A stretch of 64,000 nucleotides of DNA from Akkermansia sp. Its GTDB lineage: Bacteria; Verrucomicrobiota; Verrucomicrobiia; Verrucomicrobiales; Akkermansiaceae. Within the stretch, counting starts at the first letter, position 1. Each line of letters opens with the position of its first letter. This document shows positions 56,807 to 64,000 of the stretch, in pieces. The stretch lies in the NCBI GenBank assembly GCA_017555025.1, contig JAFZHC010000009.1:279803-343802 (forward strand). Reading direction: 5' to 3'. The notes beneath the pieces were generated by a model. The model searched no databases. It worked only from the letters and a program-made list of their open reading frames with translations, and was not told where the DNA came from. The position numbers were made by a program, and so were the translations under genes.

Positions 56807-57370
56807 ATGAGAATCATTGCCGGAAAAGCCAAAGGTTACAATATCAAAGTGCCGCAGGGTGAGGTGCGTCCCACGCAGGATCGAGTCCGCGAGGCTCTTT
56901 TCAACATTATTGGTCCCATTGTCGAGGGCGCTCGCATTCTTGACCTCTACTGCGGTTCCGGTTCTGTAGGCCTGGAAGCTCTCAGCCGGGGTGCAGCAAG
57001 CGCTCGCATGGTTGACGCCGCCCGCCAGAGCTGTGCCATGGCACGCACAAACCTCGAAAAAAGCAAACTCATAGGGGGTAGTGTGGTACAAAGTGACTGC
57101 CTGCAATTCGTAAAGCGCGATATGGGGCAGTACGACATCATTTTTGCAGACCCGCCCTACGCCAAAGCCATAGGCGATCGCGATATGATTGCAGAACTGA
57201 TGACCGACCGCCTGCATGAACTGCTGACGGATGCCGGGTACTTCATTGCCGAGGCTCAACTGGGCTATGGCGTTGGTGACATCCATACCCGTGACTTCCC
57301 CGGGTGGAAACTCATTGATGAGCGCACCTACGGCAAAAATACAATTCTTTTCTACCGCAAAGACGTATGA
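56807..57370 (+). CDS. rsmD: 16S rRNA (guanine(966)-N(2))-methyltransferase
   Basis: This 187-residue class I SAM methyltransferase has MRIIAGKAKGYNIKVP at the start, RPTQDRVREALFNII (family-specific), the SAM loop ILDLYCGSGSVGLEALSRGA (about residues 44-63), and the catalytic IIFADPPYAKA. It methylates 16S rRNA during 30S assembly. ATG of waaA overlaps its TGA (ATGA), so they are coupled. It follows the second paralogue closely. Confidence 0.94.
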   Translation: MRIIAGKAKGYNIKVPQGEVRPTQDRVREALFNIIGPIVEGARILDLYCGSGSVGLEALSRGAASARMVDAARQSCAMARTNLEKSKLIGGSVVQSDCLQFVKRDMGQYDIIFADPPYAKAIGDRDMIAELMTDRLHELLTDAGYFIAEAQLGYGVGDIHTRDFPGWKLIDERTYGKNTILFYRKDV

Positions 57371-58644
57371 AACGTTTTATCTTTCTCCTGATATATAACC
57401 TGCTTCTGCCGGTCTTCCTCATACTCTCTATCCCCGGCTACCTCATTAAGATGAAGAAGCGCGGCGGATTCGGCACCGGGCTTCGCGAGCGATTCGGTAT
57501 CTATAAAATACCGGCCTCGGAGGAACCGAAAGGCGGCTTGTATGTGCACGCCGTAAGCGTGGGCGAGGTGTTCATTGCGCTCAAATTCATCCGCGAATGG
57601 ATTAAGACACATCATGAACCGGTTGTGCTGGCCACCAGTACCGCTACAGGTCATCAAGTGGTACGAGATGCCGCGCTTCCGGGTGTACGAGCTCTGTACT
57701 CCCCCTTGGATGTACCCGGCCTCTCCGGTCGCTGCCTGAAGCGATTTGCGCCCAAAGCCGTTGTGCTGATAGAAGCCGAACTCTGGCCTAACTTTGCAGA
57801 GGCTTGCCACCGCATGCGCATCCCCATGCTTATGCTGAATGCTCGCTTGAGCCCCCGCAGCGAAGGCCGTTATCGCAAGGTAAAAGGCATAACGTCCCTG
57901 CTTTTCTCCCGATTGACCGCTCTGGGTGCGCAAAATGCTAATGACAAAGGACGTTTTGGCGGCATAGGAGTCAACGAGGATATCATTACTGTGACCGGGA
58001 GCATCAAGTTCGACGTTCTTGGCGACACGCCTGCCGCACCTCGGGCAGAGTTCAGCGAATTGCTTTCCACCATGGCCTGCGGCAAGCCGGTAGTGCTGGC
58101 AGCCAGTACCCATGCAGGAGAAGAAGCCCTCATTGCCTCAGCCATCCGCGAGGCCGGAGCCTTCCCCCTCATTGTACCACGCCACGCCGAACGACGAGCT
58201 GATGTGGTCAAAGATTTGATTGCTGCCGGCTTCAGCCCGGTGCTGCGCACCGCCGGTACCTTACCCTCACCGCTGCCGGAAAATCTTTGCTACATAGCAG
58301 ACACCACCGGCGAACTGCGAGACTGGACCTCGCTGGCAGATGTAGCCGTTATCGGCAAGAGTTACCTTGCCCGCGGCGGTCAGAACCCGGTAGAGGCTAT
58401 TGCCGCCCGCAAACCGGTTGTCTTCGGCCCGGACATGACGAACTTTGCAGACCTCGTTACCCTGCTCCGTGCAGAAAACAGCGTGTGGCCCTGCGAAAAA
58501 GAACAGCTTGCGGATACCCTCAAGCAGATTTTCGCCAATAAAGAAGAGGCCTCCGCCCGTTGTGAGCGGGCCTACAACGCGCTACACGTTCATTCCGGAG
58601 CAACGGCTCGAAGCGTACAGCTGGTTGAAACCCGGTATTCTTAA
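57367..58644 (+). CDS. waaA: 3-deoxy-D-manno-octulosonic acid transferase
   Basis: This 425-residue GT30 glycosyltransferase adds Kdo to lipid A precursor at the inner membrane. It has an N-terminal anchor (FIFLLIYNLLLPVFLILSIPG), GLRERFGIY, VHAVSVGEVFIALKFI, LATSTATGHQV, ALYSPLDVPG, IEAELWPNFAEA, LMLNARLSPRS and the C-terminal IGKSYLARGGQNPVEAIAARKPVVFGP. It confirms an LPS-containing envelope. A terminator follows. Confidence 0.95.
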   Translation: MKRFIFLLIYNLLLPVFLILSIPGYLIKMKKRGGFGTGLRERFGIYKIPASEEPKGGLYVHAVSVGEVFIALKFIREWIKTHHEPVVLATSTATGHQVVRDAALPGVRALYSPLDVPGLSGRCLKRFAPKAVVLIEAELWPNFAEACHRMRIPMLMLNARLSPRSEGRYRKVKGITSLLFSRLTALGAQNANDKGRFGGIGVNEDIITVTGSIKFDVLGDTPAAPRAEFSELLSTMACGKPVVLAASTHAGEEALIASAIREAGAFPLIVPRHAERRADVVKDLIAAGFSPVLRTAGTLPSPLPENLCYIADTTGELRDWTSLADVAVIGKSYLARGGQNPVEAIAARKPVVFGPDMTNFADLVTLLRAENSVWPCEKEQLADTLKQIFANKEEASARCERAYNALHVHSGATARSVQLVETRYS

Positions 58645-58665
58645 ACAAACCTTCCACCCCGGCAA

Positions 58666-58697
58666 AAAGAGCATAGCGAGGCTGTGCTCTTTTTTTA
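58666..58697 (+). terminator. waaA terminator
   Basis: AAAGAGCATAGC (58666-58677) pairs with GCTGTGCTCTTT (58681-58692, one G-U) around GAG, followed by a run of T. Confidence 0.93.
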
Positions 58698-58733
58698 TTT
58701 AGATATTATCGAACTTTAATTATTCCAACGCGT

Positions 58734-59609
58734 TTAGATATGCCAGATACCGTCATTTCCCAAAGCTCTCTGCAGGGAAATCATCACATCCTGAGGGCTT
58801 AATCCGGCCGCCCGTAGAGAAGCAAGAGAACGTGCGCCATCGCGCTTGGCCAATCGCTTGCCGGCGTTATCCTTCAGCAAACCATGGTGCGCATACAACG
58901 GAACGGGCAAGTCCAGAACAGCCTGCAACGCACGGTGAATGTGGGTAGCCTCGAACAAATCTTCTCCACGCGTAACATGAGTTACCCCCTGAGCCGCATC
59001 ATCAATAACCACAGCCAGATGATAGCTAGCCGGCATTTCCTTGCGAGCCAGCACCACATCACCGTACAATGTCGGCACGCTGCGCTGCAAGCCCCGGTGT
59101 AAATCCATCCATTCCGGGCAACCAATCAAATCCTGCACACGCTGCATGTCTATACGCCAGGCGTGAGAATCGCCGCGAGCGAGGCGAGCCTGAATGACAT
59201 CTTCAGGTAATTTTCTGCAAGTACCCGGGTACAGATAGCCCAGGCTGCTGTGCGGAGCCCTGCCCATTTCGGCAATCTGAGCTTTAATCTCGCTGCGTGT
59301 GCAAAAACAGGGGTAAAGCAAGCCCATAGCCCGAAGCTTATCCAGCGCATGGGCATACACATCAAAACGCTCACTCTGCACCATGATGTCGCCATCAAAC
59401 TGCAACCCCAGCCACCGCAAATCCTCATGCATCAGCTCCACCCACTCTCGGCTTCGGGAACGGGTGATATCTATATCCTCTATACGCAACAAACAACGAC
59501 CTCCTCGCTCATCAGCAAAGCGACGAGCCTGCAAAGCAGCCAGCAAATGCCCCACGTGCAGCGGACCGCTGGGCGTGGGGGCAAAACGGGTTACGACCTC
59601 AGGCTGCAT
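58734..59609 (-). CDS. gluQ: Glutamyl-Q tRNA(Asp) synthetase
   Basis: This 291-residue GluRS paralogue without an anticodon domain attaches Glu to queuosine in tRNA-Asp. It has FAPTPSGPLHVGHLLAAL (HxGH), LLRIEDIDITRSR, the zinc site CFCTRSEI...YPGTC, VDDAAQGVTHVTRGEDLF and the KMSKS-like RLAKRDGARSL. The length fits the family. ATG 59609 avoids overlap with the upstream stop; an in-frame ATG at 59630 would overlap it by 14 bases and cannot be excluded. It is the last gene of the ABCG operon. Confidence 0.9.
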   Translation of the reverse strand: MQPEVVTRFAPTPSGPLHVGHLLAALQARRFADERGGRCLLRIEDIDITRSRSREWVELMHEDLRWLGLQFDGDIMVQSERFDVYAHALDKLRAMGLLYPCFCTRSEIKAQIAEMGRAPHSSLGYLYPGTCRKLPEDVIQARLARGDSHAWRIDMQRVQDLIGCPEWMDLHRGLQRSVPTLYGDVVLARKEMPASYHLAVVIDDAAQGVTHVTRGEDLFEATHIHRALQAVLDLPVPLYAHHGLLKDNAGKRLAKRDGARSLASLRAAGLSPQDVMISLQRALGNDGIWHI

Positions 59610-59616
59610 ACCGGCG

Positions 59617-61506
59617 TCAATACTGAGCATCCACGATAACCTGAGTTACTGTCTTTATACCTTTGTTGGCCAGGTTGGATTTCGGGAAGAAGCAACGAGC
59701 CCGATAATAACATGAAAGCGCAGAGCCGTACTCCGAGCGGGAGGCTGCATCGGCCGCATCGCGGAGAGCGGTCACAAAATCATGAGCTTCAGAAGCATAG
59801 CGATTAAACTCATCCATGAAGGGCTTATCCTCGGCATAGCGAGAATCAGCCTCTTTCATTTCATAAAGTTTTTCATAAGCAGCGCTGGGGCCTATGGTTC
59901 GGTCCTGCTCAGCTACTGACTTCAGCTCTGCGAGCATGGCATCTATGCGCCCTACATGCTCAATAACCTCAGTGTACTTCTTCTTCAGTTCAGGATCAAA
60001 AGCCACCACTTCAAAGCGCTCACGCTCCTTATAAATGGTGCGGAAATCCTTGCGATCATAAAGCACGCGGAATTCCTCCTTCTGAGGCTCATAGCTATCC
60101 AAGCGGGCAATTTCCTTCTCGCCTTTATCGAGATTCGGGTTGCGGGGCCAAATGATAGCAGCCTCGGTAGCAAGGCGTTTGAACTCCTCTTCATTACCCT
60201 CACGCAATGCTTTCTGTGCGGCACGCAGAGCAAAGTCACTCTGACGTTTCTTGCCGGTTGTATGGGTAAGAAGCAACGAGTCATCAAAATCCACATCCAT
60301 CTTCTTCATTTCTGTGGCTATCTGCTCAACGGTGGCGTAGTCACGGGCATTCAGGGATGTGAGTGCACGCTTACGCAAACGCCAGTACTCAGCAATGCGT
60401 TGACGCTCCTTTGCCGGGAATGTTGCCACGCTCTGCATATATTCGCCCGTGGCTACTGCGGTAATAAGACGGTTGGTTGCCTCGCCAAGCTTATTCTGAG
60501 CCAACGCACCATACACAGCATCAATACTCTGGTCAACCTCGCGACGAGCATTACTTGCCATGGTATCAATGGTGTTGATAGTCGGCGGCATACCGGAAAT
60601 ACCGGTAAACATCTTGTAAGCATCAGACTCCTTGTCCAAGTCCACTCGCGTATTGCCATCCTTAAACACATGGCGGTATACGCGGGCGCCGATGACGGCG
60701 TGGTCATAACGACGCTGCAGCAGCAGACCTACAACAACAGCCTGATAATTAACCTTTGCAATGGGAAGCGATGCCTGACTGGAGGCCTCATTAGCCCCCT
60801 GCTTGGCCTTTTTCTCTGCAATTTTGCTGGTGTTAGCTGCAATGAGATACGTATGGGACGTATAGCCGCTGCCGCCGCCCCCTCTACCAGTTTTCGAAGA
60901 ACGAGAGCCCTTCTGAGTGTTCTGATTAGTAAGCGTATTGGTTTTGGAAATCAGTTTATCAATCTCCTTATCCAATTCAGCATTGGCATTATCACGGCGC
61001 CTGTTAGCTCTCTGTACGTCAAGAGCACTTACAATAGCACTCGCAAGAGCCCCGGCCTGACCGCCATCACCGGGATAGGCAGATAAATCATAAAGACCGG
61101 TACCGATTTTCACAAGGGTCTTACTGCCTATCGTATCGGAGCGCTTAGTGTAGCGCTGCGTATAGCGCAGGATTTCCTCCAGATTTTTACGGTACAGACG
61201 AGACTGCTCCGTATCATCCGGTGCCTGACTGAGGTATTTCTCAAAACGCTCACGCACCAAAGCATTGTTACCGATATCAAACTTACCACCGCCATAGGAC
61301 ATAGTATCGTTAGACGGGTCGAGCAACGGCAGTTCCATGCCGAAAATTTGCGGAGGAGGTGTCTCACCCACTCGATTCGGGTCATCGTTAGTCACCCCGC
61401 TCTGCGCCTGAGTGCTGCGGCCGGAGGCATCAAAACTGTTAGGCATCTGCGCGACAGCTGCCCCCAGAACCAACGGAATGAGAGGAAGTATGTGGAGAGC
61501 TTTCAT
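59617..61506 (-). CDS. Large exported alpha-helical protein of unknown function
   Basis: This 629-residue protein has a signal peptide MKALHILPLIPLVLGAAVAQ. The mature region has a Gly/Ser-rich linker (RSSKTGRGGGGSGYTSHTY, about residues 200-220) and long charged helices. The last 350 residues are TPR-like in look: ALTSLNARDYATVEQIATEM, ALREGNEEEFKRLATEAAII, YDRKDFRTIYKERERFEVV and SEYGSALSCYYRARCFFPKS. I do not recognise a family. ATG 61506 overlaps the previous TGA (a GTG at 61509 also fits). Operon position suggests it works with the ABCG transporter and the anchored protein. Confidence 0.6.
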   Translation of the reverse strand: MKALHILPLIPLVLGAAVAQMPNSFDASGRSTQAQSGVTNDDPNRVGETPPPQIFGMELPLLDPSNDTMSYGGGKFDIGNNALVRERFEKYLSQAPDDTEQSRLYRKNLEEILRYTQRYTKRSDTIGSKTLVKIGTGLYDLSAYPGDGGQAGALASAIVSALDVQRANRRRDNANAELDKEIDKLISKTNTLTNQNTQKGSRSSKTGRGGGGSGYTSHTYLIAANTSKIAEKKAKQGANEASSQASLPIAKVNYQAVVVGLLLQRRYDHAVIGARVYRHVFKDGNTRVDLDKESDAYKMFTGISGMPPTINTIDTMASNARREVDQSIDAVYGALAQNKLGEATNRLITAVATGEYMQSVATFPAKERQRIAEYWRLRKRALTSLNARDYATVEQIATEMKKMDVDFDDSLLLTHTTGKKRQSDFALRAAQKALREGNEEEFKRLATEAAIIWPRNPNLDKGEKEIARLDSYEPQKEEFRVLYDRKDFRTIYKERERFEVVAFDPELKKKYTEVIEHVGRIDAMLAELKSVAEQDRTIGPSAAYEKLYEMKEADSRYAEDKPFMDEFNRYASEAHDFVTALRDAADAASRSEYGSALSCYYRARCFFPKSNLANKGIKTVTQVIVDAQY

Positions 61507-61949
61507 CACTTTGTTGTTACATCGTTAACTACCAGAATGCCTTTCACTTCATTACCGGAGGCATCACGACCGGTGCGGCAGGATACATCAAAAATAAAGG
61601 TATCGCCACGGGTAATGTTAATCTGCAGTTTGGTTGTCCCCAGCAGCAGCAAGGGCAAGCGCTCGTTGCGATTATTGGACATAGAAACAGCTATCAGACG
61701 GTTATTGCCGTGGGACTCAATGCTGTCCACCTTACCCTCCAGCACATATCGATTGCCGGTAGAGGCAAAACGAGAGCCGTCCTGACGATACTGTGCAATG
61801 TTGAAAGGCTTGGGAGAACTGCTACTTCTGGCAGATGGTTTGAAAAACAACATACCAGCCAGCAGTACTACCAACAGCAACAATCCGCCAACAATAAGAG
61901 GCGTCATGTTCTTTTTTTTGCCGCGACCGCGGCGCGAAGCTCTTGCCAT
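61506..61949 (-). CDS. Small membrane-anchored protein of unknown function
   Basis: This 147-residue protein has a very basic N-terminus (ARASRRGRGKKKN), one transmembrane helix (about residues 16-36, TPLIVGGLLLLVVLLAGMLF) and an outside beta domain of about 90 residues with FASTGNRYVLEGKVDSIES, LPLLLLGTTKLQINITRGDT and DVSCRTGRDASGNEVKGIL. The positive-inside rule puts the domain in the periplasm. The gene lies 33 bases after the ABCG gene and overlaps the next start. Confidence 0.6.
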   Translation of the reverse strand: MARASRRGRGKKKNMTPLIVGGLLLLVVLLAGMLFFKPSARSSSSPKPFNIAQYRQDGSRFASTGNRYVLEGKVDSIESHGNNRLIAVSMSNNRNERLPLLLLGTTKLQINITRGDTFIFDVSCRTGRDASGNEVKGILVVNDVTTK

Positions 61950-61982
61950 AATTACTTGTTTTGTGTTAAAAATTATAATTGA

Positions 61983-63719
61983 TTATTCCCAACGAGTGCG
62001 GTTCACGCCAATATAGGTAAGCAGCAGACCGAAAATGATATGACCGACCAGTACCATGCGGCAGATAAACGGATCAGAGAACGTGGTTTGTACAATGCTC
62101 TTCACAGCCTTCAGCACATCCGGCTGCAAACCACCCTCAATACTGCCGCTCCATGCCCAATAGGCTGAAATAAAAGGCTGAGTAAACGTCTCAATCATAT
62201 CGGGCAATGCCAGCACCGCTCCGGACAAAGGCAACTGGAAACCAACCAGATAAATGCTCAACAGAGATGCCTGATCCGGCGTTTTACAATTAGCCGATAT
62301 CCCCAAACATACGCTGGTCATGGCTGCATTGGCCAACAGCAGGAAAATGAGATGATTCGTGGTATCGCCACGCAGTGGCCAGAACCACTCCACGAAGAAA
62401 AACATCCACAAGCTCTGAATCAGCACCAGTACGGCAAGGAACACAGCTTTGGAAGCGACATACGCGCCCACGCCCATGCCGCCAAACTTTTCCTTCTCCA
62501 TGATGAGACGCTCACCGGCAACTTCGCGCGATGAGTTGTTTGAGCCCATCAGCCCAAGCAAAATCACCTCAAACATGATAATACCCGAAACAGCCGAGCC
62601 CACACGAGCTCTCACCTCGGCCTGCTCTTGCTGTGCCTGCATTTCAGCTGCAATGTCAGAGCCCTGCACATCTGTCAAAATAAGCAGCTGATCCTGCCCT
62701 TTACTCGAGAAAAGAGCTACAAGAATGGGGAAAACCACAATCATTGCCACCTGAAGGGTGAGCTGCGTGCGGTCGCGCAAAAGTATGGAAAAACGGCGTC
62801 GCAGCAGCGTCATCATCTGAGAGAAGAAACCGGGAGAGGGAGGGACATTCTCTTCATCCTCTTCGCCACGGCGGTGAGGCGCGGGCGGGTCTTCCCCCCG
62901 CTTCTCAAACTTGTCTACATGTTCCTTCTCCAAACGCTTGTAATAATCTAGGCGGTGCTTCATCCAGCTCACATTCCACTCAACCGGCTCTCTCAATGCC
63001 AGACGGGGGTATACCTCCTCAAATTCATTTACAGAGAAGTAGTGATTCATGACACCGGAGGAGCCATGGAAGGCAAGATTACCACGCACCATCACCATGA
63101 TGCTGTCGTAAAGCTCCATCTGAGCCAGACTATGCGTAACGGAAATAACAATTCGCCCGTCCTTCATGCTCAGGTCATGCAGAAGCTGCACAATTTCACG
63201 CTCTGAACGAGGGTCCAGACCGCTGGTCACCTCATCACAAAGCAGGATGCGAGGGCTGCTCACAAGCTCCATAGCCAATGCCAGGCGACGCTTCTGACCG
63301 CCGGAAAGCATTTTCACCTGACGGTCAGCAATCTCTGTCAATCCGGTCTCAGCCAACACATTGTCAATAATGTCATCCAACTCCTCGCCATCTGCCGCCA
63401 CTCGCAGACGGGCAGAGCATTCTATGCTCTCATCCACGGTAAGTTCCTCATAAGCGATACTGAACTGCGGGACATAACCGATTTCGTGAGCCTCAAAATC
63501 ACCATCTTCAGACAAATCGCGCCCCTCCCAGAAAAAAGAACCGGATGTGATATTCTTAATACCGGCAATAGCTTTCAACAGAGTGGTCTTACCGCAACCG
63601 GAGGGACCGACTATCGCCATGAAGTGACCGCGAGGCACACAGAAATTCACATCATTGAGGAGGAAAAGTGACTCCTCCCCGGCATCTACCTCCAGGCATA
63701 TATTTCGAGCTTCGAGCAT
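61983..63719 (-). CDS. ABCG-type ABC transporter half-molecule (ATPase-permease fusion)
   Basis: In this 578-residue protein the N-terminal ATPase precedes the membrane domain, the reverse order seen in ABCG/White proteins. Walker A is GPSGCGKTTLLKAI (about residues 38-51), the signature is MLSGGQKRRLALAMEL, Walker B is ILLCDEVTSGLDPRSE, and the H-loop is ISVTHSLAQ. After a charged linker come about six transmembrane helices from residue 310. It should dimerise to export a lipid or other amphiphile. It heads an operon with the anchored protein, the large exported protein and gluQ. Confidence 0.85.
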   Translation of the reverse strand: MLEARNICLEVDAGEESLFLLNDVNFCVPRGHFMAIVGPSGCGKTTLLKAIAGIKNITSGSFFWEGRDLSEDGDFEAHEIGYVPQFSIAYEELTVDESIECSARLRVAADGEELDDIIDNVLAETGLTEIADRQVKMLSGGQKRRLALAMELVSSPRILLCDEVTSGLDPRSEREIVQLLHDLSMKDGRIVISVTHSLAQMELYDSIMVMVRGNLAFHGSSGVMNHYFSVNEFEEVYPRLALREPVEWNVSWMKHRLDYYKRLEKEHVDKFEKRGEDPPAPHRRGEEDEENVPPSPGFFSQMMTLLRRRFSILLRDRTQLTLQVAMIVVFPILVALFSSKGQDQLLILTDVQGSDIAAEMQAQQEQAEVRARVGSAVSGIIMFEVILLGLMGSNNSSREVAGERLIMEKEKFGGMGVGAYVASKAVFLAVLVLIQSLWMFFFVEWFWPLRGDTTNHLIFLLLANAAMTSVCLGISANCKTPDQASLLSIYLVGFQLPLSGAVLALPDMIETFTQPFISAYWAWSGSIEGGLQPDVLKAVKSIVQTTFSDPFICRMVLVGHIIFGLLLTYIGVNRTRWE

Positions 63720-63740
63720 ACTACAGACTTGACTGCGTTC

Positions 63741-63769
63741 AATCTATCAAAATAAAGCTTCACCTGCAA
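63741..63769 (-). promoter_or_regulatory. ABCG operon promoter
   Basis: Minus strand TTGCAG (63764-63769), 17-bp spacer, TAGATT (63741-63746). The leader to ATG 63719 is about 14 bases. Confidence 0.5.
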
Positions 63770-63806
63770 GCTAAAACAAGCTGACAGCCACGGAAAGTTG
63801 CTAATC

Positions 63807-63826
63807 CGGGTAACAGGAGTTACCCG
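63807..63826. other. Perfect small hairpin upstream of the ABCG operon
   Basis: CGGGTAAC (63807-63814) and GTTACCCG (63819-63826) form an 8-bp stem with loop AGGA. It lies about 38 bases upstream of the ABCG -35 box. No T run follows on either strand. The rest of the right edge (63830-64000) is AT-rich without a supported gene. Confidence 0.45.
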
Positions 63827-64000
63827 AGCCTCATTCTCAACGCTAAAAAACAAAAAATTTGGCTCTTTTTCAGATTTGCTGATGAATGGGGGCTTCAGTA
63901 ACAAAGCAAATTTAAACAAAAAACAGTAGTTCAGCCTTGCATTTGCTTGCAACACACGTTACAAGATGTTAATGCTAAATAAAATATTCAAATGCAAAGG

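Noticed and set aside
63686..63955. An 89-codon minus-strand frame at the right edge
   Set aside because: It covers the ABCG promoter and start region and reads through AT-rich spacer with no promoter.
1..64000. tRNA, rRNA, CRISPR, insertion sequence or prophage
   Set aside because: No cloverleaf with a CCA-type end, no regularly spaced repeats, no transposase or phage structural motifs were seen on either strand.

Overview
The window reads as chromosome of a Gram-negative bacterium of the PVC group, most likely a Verrucomicrobiota member related to the Akkermansia side. This is inferred from the mix of genes, not from a marker: LPS and outer-membrane genes (lpxD, waaA, skp, an LptF/LptG permease), a eukaryote/archaeon-type prolyl-tRNA synthetase, c-di-AMP enzymes, a NagX/HGSNAT-like membrane acyltransferase, a secreted serpin, and many exported proteins without recognisable family. 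Genes are dense, on both strands, in short operons. No rRNA, tRNA, CRISPR array, insertion sequence or prophage was recognised. One region (about 20.8-21.9 kb) is visibly AT-richer than the rest.

Layout. 0-9 kb: end of a ROK kinase, a DUF4173 membrane protein, threonine dehydrogenase, a lipocalin, an exported HExxH protein, hisB-hisH plus an LptF/G permease, a hidden 42-residue lipoprotein gene, rplY and a lipoprotein. 9-20 kb: RNase R, cdaA with a miniature CdaR-like gene and bioD, an operon-like group of exported, ankyrin and dynamin-like GTPase genes, then cmk-plsC-recF. 20-28 kb: MFS carrier, small kinase-like protein, an oligopeptide ABC importer without its ATPases, proS and a site-2 protease. 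28-35 kb: dapA-dapB-folK-panB, small membrane proteins, hisC, and a structured noncoding region near 35 kb. 35-46 kb: exported protein and metallo-hydrolase, skp-lpxD, FAH hydrolase, sugar epimerase, pyrD, peroxiredoxin, NagX-like protein, ankyrin protein. 46-54 kb: BASS-family carrier, PgpH-like c-di-AMP phosphodiesterase, serpin, YD-repeat protein, GNAT, birA, HAD phosphatase, galM. 54-64 kb: BamE-like lipoprotein, a tandem pair of paralogous exported proteins, rsmD-waaA, gluQ and a three-gene ABCG/exported-protein operon.

The most striking global signal is transcriptional. Sigma-70-like promoters (TTGnnn, 16-18 bp, TAnnnT) can be read in front of about 40 transcription units. In about 23 of them the -10 box ends only 6-12 nt before the start codon, so the mRNAs should be leaderless or nearly so. 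This rule fixes many start codons (several longest-frame starts lie inside their own promoter) and exposed the 42-codon lipoprotein gene. Genes with longer leaders often carry a purine-rich Shine-Dalgarno sequence, so both initiation modes appear to coexist.

The genes together cover envelope building (lpxD, waaA, skp, LptF/G, BamE-like), histidine, lysine, pantothenate, folate, biotin and pyrimidine pathways, c-di-AMP turnover (cdaA and pgpH in one window), and an exported set probably aimed at the surroundings or a host. All coordinates, frames and motifs were read by eye; no database search or folding program was run.
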